Virus record (IMG/VR): IMGVR_UViG_3300009514_000013
Coordinates: 1 to 64,000 of that record
From: a virus
Length of the DNA stretch: 64,000 nt
Strand: one strand, 5' to 3'
Positions 26,011 to 33,944 of the stretch are shown here, piece after piece (positions within the stretch are counted from its first letter, which is position 1; each line of letters starts with the position of its first letter). The notes beneath the pieces were generated by a model that was not told the DNA's origin, searched no databases, and was given only the letters and a program-made list of their open reading frames with translations. The position numbers and the translations under genes are program-made.

Positions 26011-27152
26011 CAACCCGGCCAGAGAATCTCTGAGATGAATACTGGGATCTGATTGGTATGGATCGGAAACAACCTTCCATCGGTTTCGTTTGCAATGTCA
26101 TCAAAAAATGCTTGTAGCTCAACAAATCCGTAGAATGTGATACCTCTCGCTTTCAACTCGTTTGCCACATCTTGCTCTGTTAACCCTCTTGCACTTTGAC
26201 CATGTTCATCAGCAAACAAGAAGATGAATCGATTTGCTCCTGGTCTCCAATGTACGAACCTTCCCTTAGCCGCATCACTGATGATGTCGTATGACAGTTC
26301 GCTACTTCCAAATGTCCTGGTCATAGAAGCCAGGTTGTTCGGGTCAGGGCATGGTCCAACTGGAAATGTCATGCCTAGCGAATAGCATTCTCTATTTGGA
26401 GAAGCTGTTGAGGTGGTGTTCCCACCAGGCATGTCGATTGGGAACATAGCCACATCAGTGGAATCGTCTTGAGTCTGTCGATTCCAGTAGTCAGCCAGCG
26501 AATCTCCAACAACAGAGACACGAGTTCCCATTGAACAACTACGGTCGATAATCACTACGATGTCGATTTTGACTACGTCCCCTGTGTTTGGAACGTCATC
26601 CACAACTCCATTACAATCGTTATCGATCTGGTCACATCGTTCGGCGAATGGAAGAACCTGACCTTCACAAATCCACTTTCCATAATCACAATAAGAAAGT
26701 CCTATTTTGCATGGTGGGTGTGTAGCTTTCCAAAACTCAGCATCGAAGCACCAGTCTCTGGCGATCCCGTCATCAACCAACCCGTTGCAGTCGTTGTCTG
26801 AACCGTCACATTCTTCTGGTTGTTTCTTGTAATCGGTTGAACAGACGATCTCTTCCCCGTTGCAGACAGTCCGTCCCCCTCGACAGATGCCCAACCCACA
26901 TGATTCTCCGACCCCACCGATCCGGTCGTCGACTTCACCATTGCAGTCATTGTCAATACCGTCACAAATCTCATCGCTTGGAAGAATGTCACCGACACAT
27001 GAGACACCTATCGATGATGTTTCAGTGGTTCCAGGCCGACATTGCCCAACTCCCGAAGTTCCACTTGGTCCCGAATAGCAAGAACCGTAGTGACTCACGA
27101 GTGGTTCTTCACACGCATATAGAAGTACCAAGAGGATTGAAAGGCTTCTCAT
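26007..27152 (-). CDS. Lipoprotein with MopE-type metal-binding repeats and a von Willebrand A-like domain
   Basis: 381 aa. Signal peptide with a lipobox (SILLVLLYAC, Cys about residue 14). Residues 60-195 carry three 'DGxDNDCNGxVDD' repeats (CDGIDNDCNGEVDD type), the putative metal-binding repeats frequent in myxobacterial and other delta-group surface proteins. A VWA-type domain follows with DIVVIIDRSCSM, a near-canonical MIDAS (D-x-S-x-S). It would sit on the host cell surface after infection. Very unusual for a phage; probably a host-derived moron for surface change, adhesion or superinfection exclusion. Confidence 0.8.
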   Translation of the reverse strand: MRSLSILLVLLYACEEPLVSHYGSCYSGPSGTSGVGQCRPGTTETSSIGVSCVGDILPSDEICDGIDNDCNGEVDDRIGGVGESCGLGICRGGRTVCNGEEIVCSTDYKKQPEECDGSDNDCNGLVDDGIARDWCFDAEFWKATHPPCKIGLSYCDYGKWICEGQVLPFAERCDQIDNDCNGVVDDVPNTGDVVKIDIVVIIDRSCSMGTRVSVVGDSLADYWNRQTQDDSTDVAMFPIDMPGGNTTSTASPNRECYSLGMTFPVGPCPDPNNLASMTRTFGSSELSYDIISDAAKGRFVHWRPGANRFIFLFADEHGQSARGLTEQDVANELKARGITFYGFVELQAFFDDIANETDGRLFPIHTNQIPVFISEILWPGC

Positions 27153-27592
27153 CTTTCTCTCTCCCTCACTTGCTTCGTGTCAGATGCAAGTCTACGAAGA
27201 TCGTTTTCTACCAGGTTGAAATCAACATCGTGCAACTCAGCTGCTTTGAGCCCATCTTCCATGTGACGAACTCTGTGAGCTAGCTCATGTGGTAGGCATC
27301 CATCCATGGTCAGTTCTCCAAACACTCGTGCAGTGATCCTAGCTTCATGTTGATAGTACCAGCATGGGCACCCAGGCTTGCGAATTACTCTCCATGGAGC
27401 ATTGAGTTGGATATGGATTTCCCAAGTTTCTGGGACCGTTTCGTAACTCTGCATGGATTCTAGGGCTTCTGGAAGATCTGGCCACGTCCACGAAAATGCT
27501 TCCTCTGTGACGATCACTGTGGTATCACCTACGACTATATCTGACCCACAACCACCTGAAAACATTGAAAAGAATATGTTGACTAGTGCCAT
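27149..27592 (-). CDS. Lipoprotein with HExxH metalloprotease-like motif
   Basis: 147 aa from the ATG at 27592 (longer starts exist upstream). Hydrophobic leader ending SGGC, a good lipobox. HELAHRVRHMED near residue 107 is a zincin-type HExxH; no distant third ligand can be assigned. It overlaps the VWA lipoprotein gene by 4 bp, so the two form a small minus-strand unit inside a plus-strand genome. Confidence 0.6.
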   Translation of the reverse strand: MALVNIFFSMFSGGCGSDIVVGDTTVIVTEEAFSWTWPDLPEALESMQSYETVPETWEIHIQLNAPWRVIRKPGCPCWYYQHEARITARVFGELTMDGCLPHELAHRVRHMEDGLKAAELHDVDFNLVENDLRRLASDTKQVRERER

Positions 27593-27607
27593 AAAGGTGC
27601 TTACCGT
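27579..27607 (+). promoter_or_regulatory. Putative promoter, plus strand
   Basis: TTGACT, a 17-bp spacer and TACCGT, six bases before the ATG at 27614; transcription would begin at or next to the start codon. It shares TTGACTAGTG with the element at 7749 and overlaps the 5' end of the divergent lipoprotein gene. Confidence 0.4.
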
Positions 27608-27613
27608 ATTGGT

Positions 27614-28027
27614 ATGGATGAGAGACAAAGCCAAATGACTATAACAGACCGCTATTTACCCCCGACACACATCGGGTCCAGAACAGCTGCACTAATTGAG
27701 AATATCGAGGCTATCGATATTCGACAGGAAGAAGATGGATACTTTGATGCTGACACAGTTGTTGCCATCAAACGAAAATCCATTCACAAAGGACTCAAGG
27801 TGGCTCGGGATGCTGGTCGCAACGAGAACGAGTTTCGGATTCGTGAGCTTGAAATGGAAGTAGAGATGTTGAAGTCTCAAGTCGAACGGCTGATCTCCAC
27901 ATTGGAGTTGCACCAGAAAACATCATCGGCTGAATCAAAGATGCTCAAGGATGCCCTTGCTCAAAATCACCTGATGCTGACTTCTCTCTGGAAATCCTTT
28001 GAGCTGAAAAAGGCGGGAAAGAAATGA
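27614..28027 (+). CDS. Hypothetical coiled-coil protein
   Basis: 137 aa (or from the ATG at 27635). A long C-terminal coiled coil (RIRELEMEVEMLKSQVERLI). Overlaps the beta-helix gene by 4 bp. No family recognised; may be an accessory of the next gene's product. Confidence 0.5.
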   Translation: MDERQSQMTITDRYLPPTHIGSRTAALIENIEAIDIRQEEDGYFDADTVVAIKRKSIHKGLKVARDAGRNENEFRIRELEMEVEMLKSQVERLISTLELHQKTSSAESKMLKDALAQNHLMLTSLWKSFELKKAGKK

Positions 28028-29172
28028 AATACGTCATTGATACGGAACTGGAACCCATAGCAGTTGTGGTCCACTCCAAGGATCAGTCTCACTATGTCTC
28101 GTTTGAACCACATGAAGAGGAGATCATCTCGGCGGATGAGAACGAACCTGAGCCAGATCCTGTGGTGGAACCAGATCCAATCATCGAGGTGCAACCTGAT
28201 CCAGAACCAGAGCCTACACCTGTCACTGAACCTGAACTACCGTTTGAGGTGAACAAACCGGTGCTTCCGAATTCAACAATCTCACGTGGTCATCGTGAAG
28301 GTCTGATCTATGATCCGGGTGTTTATACCTTAAATGGTGATGTTGGAAATCTTGTATTGGCAATTGATGATGTGACGATTGATTTCAATGGGCACTCGGC
28401 AGCTTCTGTGATTATTGCGAGTGGAGTAGGCAACGTTGCTATCAAAAATGGACGAGCTGATCATGTTGTATGCGAGTTCAATTATCGAGACAATCTTGGG
28501 AATGTGAATCAGGTGTACGATAGAGTTGGTAGCCATGATCTCTTTTTCGAAGACATGGTCATTCACTCGGACACGCAATCAGCTCTCAGTCTACGTGGTC
28601 AGAGAGTACACATGTTGAGGTGCAATTTGTTTTCTCGTGACAAGTACGCTGTTTGGGGTGGTGGTATTTCCAACCAAGAAGACTTTCTGTTCGAACAGTG
28701 TGAATTTCGTTCAGGTGGACCGCAAGCTGTGTTCCGTATACATGACGCGTATCGATCACTAGCTTACAATTGTCTGTTCAGGAGTGGTGACCTGGGAGAT
28801 GCCAAGCACGCGTTCCGCTATCATTGTAGTGATAGAAATTCTAGACACTTCGAGACTGGAGATCTTCAGTGGCCGAACCGTCCTGAAGAGCTTCCTGCAC
28901 ATGATCTTGCAATGGTGAAGTGCACTGTGACTGGTTCAGGTAACGGGATCATGTTGGCGAAGACTTCCTCTGAACGAGGTATTGAGGATGTACACTTGAT
29001 CGAGTCAACGTTTGAGGCATCTGGTGTTGATCGATTCAACTTGAATGTTCCGATGATGAGAAGAGTCACGGTGACTGGGAACAATGTTGAGACTCATGGT
29101 GGTGGGGATCCTTACGGACCATATCGGAATCTTCCACAAGATTGGACTTGGGAACGTAACACATGGACCTGA
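28024..29172 (+). CDS. Pectate-lyase-fold (beta-helix) protein with Pro/Glu-rich linker
   Basis: 382 aa. After a short N-terminus comes an acidic Pro-rich linker (EPDPVVEPDPIIEVQPDPEP, residues 45-75), then parallel beta-helix rungs (VTIDFNGHSAASVIIASG, LFFEDMVIHSD, FLFEQCEFRSGG, VHLIESTFEASG). The Pro/Glu linker suggests a stalk carrying the helix. It could be a second tail spike or host-surface enzyme; no signal peptide is visible. Expressed apart from the main tail genes. Confidence 0.6.
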   Translation: MKYVIDTELEPIAVVVHSKDQSHYVSFEPHEEEIISADENEPEPDPVVEPDPIIEVQPDPEPEPTPVTEPELPFEVNKPVLPNSTISRGHREGLIYDPGVYTLNGDVGNLVLAIDDVTIDFNGHSAASVIIASGVGNVAIKNGRADHVVCEFNYRDNLGNVNQVYDRVGSHDLFFEDMVIHSDTQSALSLRGQRVHMLRCNLFSRDKYAVWGGGISNQEDFLFEQCEFRSGGPQAVFRIHDAYRSLAYNCLFRSGDLGDAKHAFRYHCSDRNSRHFETGDLQWPNRPEELPAHDLAMVKCTVTGSGNGIMLAKTSSERGIEDVHLIESTFEASGVDRFNLNVPMMRRVTVTGNNVETHGGGDPYGPYRNLPQDWTWERNTWT

Positions 29173-29229
29173 GTCATCACTCATTGGTAGGTAGGATTCA
29201 AAGACCGATACATGAAAGGATAAGATGGG

Positions 29230-29517
29230 GTGCTTTCGTTCGATTCAAAAAATATTTCGATTTTAATACGTTTGTTGTTGCTATTGATGCTGAGTGCTTG
29301 CGGCAACTACGTAGAGGAGCAGCCGACAATTCAGTTGACATGCGAGAATCATCTGGTGCGTTGTGAGAACAACAGTTTAGATGAGACTGCTTTGATGAAC
29401 TGTGCTTCGGTTCATGCACATTGTATATGGAAGCGTGGTTCGGGTTGTGATGATTGTGAAGTAACAGCTTACCAAGAGACCTGTCGAGATAGGTGTGGTG
29501 AGCTCAATGAAAACTAG
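29230..29517 (+). CDS. Small Cys-rich lipoprotein
   Basis: 95 aa from a GTG at 29230. Hydrophobic segment RLLLLLMLSAC gives a strong lipobox; the mature part has ten Cys, probably disulfide-bonded (VRCENN, HCIWKRGSGCDDC, CRDRC). Third predicted lipoprotein of this 3-kb segment. Role unknown; possibly superinfection exclusion. Confidence 0.6.
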   Translation: MLSFDSKNISILIRLLLLLMLSACGNYVEEQPTIQLTCENHLVRCENNSLDETALMNCASVHAHCIWKRGSGCDDCEVTAYQETCRDRCGELNEN

Positions 29518-29530
29518 AAGGAGATAGACA

Positions 29531-29917
29531 ATGTATAGACAAGGCGATGTGTTCATTTTTCCAGTGAAGGATCCTGGTTCTGAGAATGTTGGTCCAGAAG
29601 TGAAGCGAGACAACGGTCGAGTGGTGCTTCAATACGGTGAGGTGACTGGTCATGCTCATGCAATTCATGAATCACCTGTTCATTTGTTTGATTTCAGCGA
29701 TGACTTTCTGAAATCGAATGAGTCATTTCGAAAGAACGTTGAAGATGTCATTGGAGCGCCATTGGATCCTCAAATCGATCGGTTGTTGACGGTTGGTGAA
29801 ATGTCGGCACTAGTTCACGAAGAGCACGATACAATTCCGATTCCTCCAGGAACGTACATTGCAAGGAGGCAGCATGAGTACAGCGATCGTGAGCGTGAAC
29901 GATACGTTGAGGATTAA
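29531..29917 (+). CDS. Conserved phage-type hypothetical protein
   Basis: 128 aa with a good ribosome binding site (GAAGGAGA). MYRQGDVFIFPV and VLQYGEVTGHAHAI match a small uncharacterised protein I recall from many phages (His-containing GHAHAI motif). Function unknown. Confidence 0.6.
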   Translation: MYRQGDVFIFPVKDPGSENVGPEVKRDNGRVVLQYGEVTGHAHAIHESPVHLFDFSDDFLKSNESFRKNVEDVIGAPLDPQIDRLLTVGEMSALVHEEHDTIPIPPGTYIARRQHEYSDRERERYVED

Positions 29918-30077
29918 GAGGGATCTTTATAGGTACACACCGAATTCACTACGTTGGGATCTCATGCATGGTGTCGCTCACCCTTTGGGAGATGCATTAC
30001 GCTTGTCTTTGATTCTCAAGGTTGAGGCAGAACTAGAAAGGTATAAAAATGGAGAAAATCAAAGAACTAACACCTGA
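29874..30077 (+). CDS. Microprotein, possible degenerate SLxx relative
   Basis: 67 aa, ATG preceded by AAGGAGG. NSLRWDLMHGVAHPLGDALR and LSLILKVEAELERYK recall the HPLMDSL / RRELK pattern of the copies at 32595. It overlaps its upstream neighbour by 44 bp and the next gene by 29 bp. Confidence 0.45.
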   Translation: MSTAIVSVNDTLRIKRDLYRYTPNSLRWDLMHGVAHPLGDALRLSLILKVEAELERYKNGENQRTNT

Positions 30078-31002
30078 ACAGAAAGCCGAGATGGTTGTCT
30101 GGCGAAAGCGATGGTTTGACATTGGGTCATGTTGCGATCCAGCTGACAAGCCAAAAGCAGAAGCAGCCATCTCGAAGATGTACGAGCTCATCGGTCAGAC
30201 TGCACCAAAGTTCATTTGGTGCAAGAGTCCACTTGATGCAAATCGAGAGATTCACCGCTACTCAAAAGGGTTACCGGCTGATCATTCTCTCGAAGGTGAA
30301 GACATCGAAATCCAGGGGGCATACCAATGGGGGCAGATGGACTCCTACTGGATTTCTTTCTACCTCTTCTGTCGGGATGTAGTTGGTGTTGAGTACTCTG
30401 AGAAAGATTCAGAGACGTTGGACCTATGGTCTGAGATTGCTCAGTCTTGTGGTTGGTGGTGGCCTTATGAAGGTGTGTGTTTTGTGTCTGACCGCCCTCT
30501 TGCGGTTCATTGGGAAGACGATCGGGATCCTCCTAGGATTCACAATCCGAATGGACCAGCTGTGGAGTACCGTGATGGATTCAAGGTCTACGCTATTCGG
30601 GACATCCGGGTAGAGCCAAGGATTATCGAGAATCCAGAAACCATCACGTTCGAGGAGATACTCAGAGAGCGAAACGCTGAGATCCGTAGAGTCCTACTCA
30701 GGCAATACGGTGAAGAGCGATTTGTGAATGATTCGCGAGTGAAGATGTTTGCCCAAGATGAAGAAGGTATCCTCTATTCGATTGATGGTGAGGACATCGA
30801 CTTCATGTTGCTCAAGGTCATCAATTCAACGCCTGAACCAGATGGTAGCCTTAAGCCGTATTTTCTCACGACGTTCACTAGTACTGAGACGACGAGAGAG
30901 AATACTGGTATCGACTACCACGGACCATGGACACCTCACGCAGCTAGAGCGATCAGCTTCAAGATTCATCCAGACAAGTTCAATTGTTTGATGGAGACCT
31001 AG
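30049..31002 (+). CDS. DUF6745-like protein
   Basis: 317 aa. GWWWPYEGVCFVSDRPLAVH, RIHNPNGPAVEYRDGFKVYA, the PETITFEEILRERNAEIRRV region and the YGEERF segment match my recollection of DUF6745, found in actinobacteria and other groups. No enzymatic function is known to me. I recall SVxx-type tetrapeptide runs in some members of that group; here an SLxx gene follows directly. Confidence 0.6.
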   Translation: MEKIKELTPEQKAEMVVWRKRWFDIGSCCDPADKPKAEAAISKMYELIGQTAPKFIWCKSPLDANREIHRYSKGLPADHSLEGEDIEIQGAYQWGQMDSYWISFYLFCRDVVGVEYSEKDSETLDLWSEIAQSCGWWWPYEGVCFVSDRPLAVHWEDDRDPPRIHNPNGPAVEYRDGFKVYAIRDIRVEPRIIENPETITFEEILRERNAEIRRVLLRQYGEERFVNDSRVKMFAQDEEGILYSIDGEDIDFMLLKVINSTPEPDGSLKPYFLTTFTSTETTRENTGIDYHGPWTPHAARAISFKIHPDKFNCLMET

Positions 31003-31003
31003 G

Positions 31004-31189
31004 ATGAAGAAAGTTGAAATGAAACCTCTTAGCTCCTCGCTTAGGTCCTCGTTTAGCTCCTCGCTTTGGTCCTCGCTTGGCTCCTCGCTTTGGTCCTCGC
31101 TTGGCTCCTCGCTTAGGTCCTCGCTTGGCTCCTCGCTTGGCTCCTCGCTTAGGTCCTCGCTTGAGGAAGAGTTGAGGTCTCGACGTTAA
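31004..31189 (+). CDS. SLxx tetrapeptide-repeat protein, copy G
   Basis: 61 aa: MKKVEMKPL, about 12 units (mostly LRS, LGS, LWS), then LEEELRSRR. Starts one base after the DUF6745 stop; its own stop overlaps the 16-bp palindrome at 31185, so here the cassette ends an operon rather than feeding a coupled gene. Confidence 0.72.
   Translation: MKKVEMKPLSSSLRSSFSSSLWSSLGSSLWSSLGSSLRSSLGSSLGSSLRSSLEEELRSRR
31025..31166 (+). repeat. 12-bp tandem array G
   Basis: About 12 units; one reads CTCGTTT (SF), the same substitution found in arrays D and H. Confidence 0.9.
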
Positions 31190-31200
31190 AGCGATTTAAC
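31185..31200. promoter_or_regulatory. 16-bp palindrome before the ATG at 31205
   Basis: GTTAAAGCGATTTAAC, positions -20 to -5 relative to the start codon. No Shine-Dalgarno sequence fits between it and the ATG. Confidence 0.6.
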
Positions 31201-31204
31201 CGCC

Positions 31205-31381
31205 ATGAACTTCCTCCTAGCCACATCAGTTCCCCCTAAGCAACCTCCTGAACTGGAAGAAAACCCCCCTCTCCCGGTTCAGGAGGTTGTACCCAACACC
31301 CCACCAACCTACTCAGAAGCTGTCGAAGATACCCTCTCAGATGAAGAGGATTACGTACCATTCGAAAGGAATTCGTGGTGA
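31205..31381 (+). CDS. Proline-rich microprotein
   Basis: 58 aa. Pro- and acid-rich, probably disordered (PPKQPPELEENPPLPVQEVV), with a PPTYSEAV motif and an acidic end. It has no visible ribosome binding site; the palindrome occupies that place. First gene of a new transcription unit leading toward the terminase genes. Function unknown. Confidence 0.5.
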   Translation: MNFLLATSVPPKQPPELEENPPLPVQEVVPNTPPTYSEAVEDTLSDEEDYVPFERNSW

Positions 31382-31647
31382 TCGCATTACGCCTTGTTAT
31401 TGTTAGCCTTTTCCTGTGCTTTGTGGCCTTCGTCTACGGTTTCGTGATAGCTCGGAATTCTATGGATGGAAACGTTGACCACATCAGATGCGAAGCATGG
31501 TGCGACCAGGTCAAAGCTACTGACTACAAGTTGATCGACTCTGGTTGCTGGTGTGAGCACTCAAATGTCTGGTTCAGACAAGCTGATTTCGAAACTGGAG
31601 TTGTTCGAACTTGTGACCAATCTGTTGAATCCGAGGTGGTGAGGTAA
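31375..31647 (+). CDS. Small membrane-anchored Cys-containing protein
   Basis: 90 aa. N-terminal transmembrane or signal segment (LRLVIVSLFLCFVAFVYGFV), then an exported domain with five Cys (IRCEAWCDQV, GCWCEH, RTCDQ). GTG start overlapping the previous stop. Function unknown. Confidence 0.55.
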   Translation: MVIALRLVIVSLFLCFVAFVYGFVIARNSMDGNVDHIRCEAWCDQVKATDYKLIDSGCWCEHSNVWFRQADFETGVVRTCDQSVESEVVR

Positions 31648-31853
31648 TCCCATTCGTTCATCTGGTTGGTGATCCCATCTTTTTAGAACGACCTTTGTCA
31701 TGGAACGTTGAACTTGAGGTAAGGGAATGTTTGAAGACCTTGTTTGGAAAAGTCCGATTAACTTGGGAGAGATATCCAAATTCCGAGGAATGGTCATTTG
31801 ATTTGAAACGAATTTCATCATTGACTCAACCACCGACGATCATTGATGATTAA
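31629..31853 (+). CDS. Possible small ORF, start unclear
   Basis: The frame is open from 31629 to the stop at 31851-31853 but has no ATG; an ATC, ATT or internal TTG would have to serve. DPIFLERPLSWNVELEVREC resembles part of the protein at 16990. It fills the gap between two genes and may be a decayed member of the junction microproteins. Low confidence. Confidence 0.25.
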   Translation: MRGGEVIPFVHLVGDPIFLERPLSWNVELEVRECLKTLFGKVRLTWERYPNSEEWSFDLKRISSLTQPPTIIDD

Positions 31854-31860
31854 TTCCCTC

Positions 31861-32595
31861 ATGGCAAAAGCACGAATATCCGAAAAGAAATACAACCTCC
31901 TCCTAGAAGCATTTCGCGAAGTCCCTGGAAGGACATGGAAGGCATCTGAGATCGCCGGAGTGCAGCCTAAAACCGCACAAAGAGCTTGGGAACGCGGTTG
32001 GGATGATCCGATATGGGCTCGAACTCCGATCAGAGAAATCGTCGAGAAAGAACAGATTGCAGCTAGAGCAGAGCTTCAACGCCAAGGTGAAAAAGAGAAA
32101 GCCAAAGACACGGCTGATCGCGAGAAAGCTAAACTCGACATTGTCCAACAACGAACCAAAGAAGCAGCCGGTATCAGGAACTCCACCACCAACGTTCTCG
32201 CCATCATTCAGAACCAAGGGAAATTCCTACAGAGTACCCAACGCATCAACGATCATCTCCTGGTCAAGTTTGAAGAAGATGTCAAAGCAAACAAGATCTC
32301 GGTGAAGGAGTACACTCAGATTATCAACAGCCTGGCCAATGCTGTGACGAGAGCTGTTCAAGGTCTGAAGACCGGAATGGAAGCAGCAAGACTCTACCTT
32401 GGAGAACCTGAGCAGATCGTTGGTTTCGTCCAACCTCAGGTGAACTATCAACTCGACTACAACAAAGCAGAAGCTACATTCGGAGCTGAGTTCATCAAGA
32501 AGGTCATGAGAGACTTGGCGGAAGAGAGGATGACTGCAGAGGTCGATCGCTTCTTCGAATGGGAACATGAGCAAAGGAACATGGAGTTGAACTGA
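31861..32595 (+). CDS. Putative small terminase subunit
   Basis: 244 aa from the ATG at 31861 (31846 is possible). N-terminal HTH-like segment (TWKASEIAGVQPKTAQRAWE, residues 25-44), a long basic/acidic coiled coil (EKEKAKDTADREKAKLDIVQ) and a helical C-terminal domain. DNA-binding N-terminus, central oligomerisation helix and position 1.7 kb upstream of the terminase ATPase gene are typical of TerS, but no diagnostic motif exists. Confidence 0.5.
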   Translation: MAKARISEKKYNLLLEAFREVPGRTWKASEIAGVQPKTAQRAWERGWDDPIWARTPIREIVEKEQIAARAELQRQGEKEKAKDTADREKAKLDIVQQRTKEAAGIRNSTTNVLAIIQNQGKFLQSTQRINDHLLVKFEEDVKANKISVKEYTQIINSLANAVTRAVQGLKTGMEAARLYLGEPEQIVGFVQPQVNYQLDYNKAEATFGAEFIKKVMRDLAEERMTAEVDRFFEWEHEQRNMELN

Positions 32596-32771
32596 TGAAG
32601 CAGTTGGAGATGAAAAATGTCAGGCGTGATCTTGATAAGACTCTTGGTTCCTCCATTGTCATGAGACTCGATGCGTTCATTACGTCATCTATTTTTCATC
32701 CACTCATGGATTCGCTTCATCAGTCACTTGTAGGCTCAGTACGTCGTGAAGAGAGAAGAGAGTTGAAGTGA
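32595..32771 (+). CDS. Degenerate SLxx-type microprotein
   Basis: 58 aa. The N-terminus MKQLEMKNV and the C-terminus REERRELK-stop match the array genes, but the middle keeps only traces (TLGSS, HPLMDSLHQSLVGS). ATG and stop overlap both neighbours (TGATG at each side). The best link between perfect arrays and degenerate copies. Confidence 0.6.
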   Translation: MKQLEMKNVRRDLDKTLGSSIVMRLDAFITSSIFHPLMDSLHQSLVGSVRREERRELK

Positions 32772-32956
32772 TGGAGCCGCTTATGAATGAAGTGAATTCA
32801 AAGCTCAAGCATCCGCTCATGGATCGACTCTATACATTGCTTTCATTTCAACCTCATATTCTACACCCGCTCGATGTTTCTCTTTGGGGATCACTAGGAA
32901 GATCATTCCTAGTAGGAGTTCGTACATGTTTGAACGAAAAGACGAGTTCGAAATGA
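32771..32956 (+). CDS. Degenerate SLxx-type microprotein
   Basis: 61 aa. KHPLMDRLYTLLSFQ and HPLDVSLWGSLGRSF keep the spacing of L and S every four residues. Overlaps the next microprotein. GTG at 32768 is an alternative start. Confidence 0.5.
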   Translation: MEPLMNEVNSKLKHPLMDRLYTLLSFQPHILHPLDVSLWGSLGRSFLVGVRTCLNEKTSSK

Positions 32957-33096
32957 AATTCAGGTCTTTGAATGAGACCTTGGCAGAGTCGCTTGAGTAC
33001 TCCATCGAGGGCGCTCTCAGATTTTCACTTGAGAAACCGCTTAGGGATTCTCTTATCCGGTCGCTGGTGATGCATCTTTCCATGAAGAGTGAATAA
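32926..33096 (+). CDS. Degenerate SLxx-type microprotein
   Basis: 56 aa from the ATG at 32926 (ATG at 32953 overlaps the upstream stop). FEMKFRSL matches the family N-terminus, then LAESLEYSIEGALRFSLEKP and LRDSLIRSL follow. The SL pairs are written TCTTTG, TCGCTT, TCACTT, TCTCTT and TCGCTG, a synonymous spread absent from the perfect arrays. Confidence 0.6.
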   Translation: MFERKDEFEMKFRSLNETLAESLEYSIEGALRFSLEKPLRDSLIRSLVMHLSMKSE

Positions 33097-33461
33097 TGGA
33101 CTGGCTCCTTTCTTCAACAACTGGTGTTGTTCTACTCCTGCTGCTATTTCCGGCATTGGTTGGTCTGGTCATAAAACTGTTGCAAAAGCATGAACAGAAG
33201 GTGGAGCCTAGAAACAGCTATGAGTGTTGGATCAGGAAGAGGAAGATGAGAGTTGAAGTAGTCGAGATGATGTGTGACCCGGAGTCGATGAGTGAGTTCA
33301 CGGCTACCGTGTGGCGAGTTGATGAGAACAACAAAAGTCATATCGAACGATACGAATCGTGGTTAGGTGCGCAATGGAGACAAGGTCTAGATTTGGTGGA
33401 TCCAGAAACCAACGACCTACTGAAAACGGAGTTTGAACGATGGGTGAACAAGACAAAGTAG
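33096..33461 (+). CDS. Membrane-anchored hypothetical protein
   Basis: 121 aa. N-terminal transmembrane helix (TGVVLLLLLFPALVGLVIKLL), then a charged soluble domain (MRVEVVEMMCDPESMSEFTA). Overlaps both neighbours. Function unknown. Confidence 0.5.
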   Translation: MDWLLSSTTGVVLLLLLFPALVGLVIKLLQKHEQKVEPRNSYECWIRKRKMRVEVVEMMCDPESMSEFTATVWRVDENNKSHIERYESWLGAQWRQGLDLVDPETNDLLKTEFERWVNKTK

Positions 33462-33625
33462 TTTCCGACGAAGAGCTAGCACAAGTCTTTCATCAGAAGG
33501 CTATGGATGCTCTTGGTGTTTCTGGAGAGGTTGCACTGCAGATGTATCGAGATGGCAATACAGACAACAATCGATTCTGGGATGACATGCGTGTGCTTTT
33601 GCACATGTTCGACAGGGGTGAATAA
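33440..33625 (+). CDS. Small helical hypothetical protein
   Basis: 61 aa, acidic (SDEELAQVFHQKAMDALGVS). Starts 22 bp inside the previous gene and its stop overlaps the next ATG by one base. No family recognised. Confidence 0.5.
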   Translation: MGEQDKVVSDEELAQVFHQKAMDALGVSGEVALQMYRDGNTDNNRFWDDMRVLLHMFDRGE

Positions 33626-33942
33626 TGAATGTAAATGACTTCGCCAAAAAGCTTGGATGGCCACCACCTACTGACGATCCAGCTTTCCGGACAATTGCGT
33701 TGATCTTCAAGCGATACGTCGTCCATTACATTAAGCTCTTCTTCATCTGGACTGTCCCGATGTTCGCACTTGGCGGTCTTCTCTCCCTTTGGGCTTACCT
33801 AGGCATCAGGACCTCTCTTTGGATCTGGACCCCTGATTCTTACATCATGTACCTAGCCTGGGTTTGGGGCTTCAATTCGATGTTGACCTTTCCAGTACTC
33901 GTACCGTTTGCTTTGTGGGTGGCAGACAAGGTTGGGTTGTGA
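33625..33942 (+). CDS. Small membrane protein with about two or three helices
   Basis: 105 aa. Hydrophobic segments YIKLFFIWTVPMFALGGLLS, then SLWAYLGI and a C-terminal MLTFPVLVPFALWVA. Trp-rich. Could be a second holin or an exclusion protein; nothing decides. Confidence 0.5.
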   Translation: MNVNDFAKKLGWPPPTDDPAFRTIALIFKRYVVHYIKLFFIWTVPMFALGGLLSLWAYLGIRTSLWIWTPDSYIMYLAWVWGFNSMLTFPVLVPFALWVADKVGL

Positions 33943-33944
33943 AG

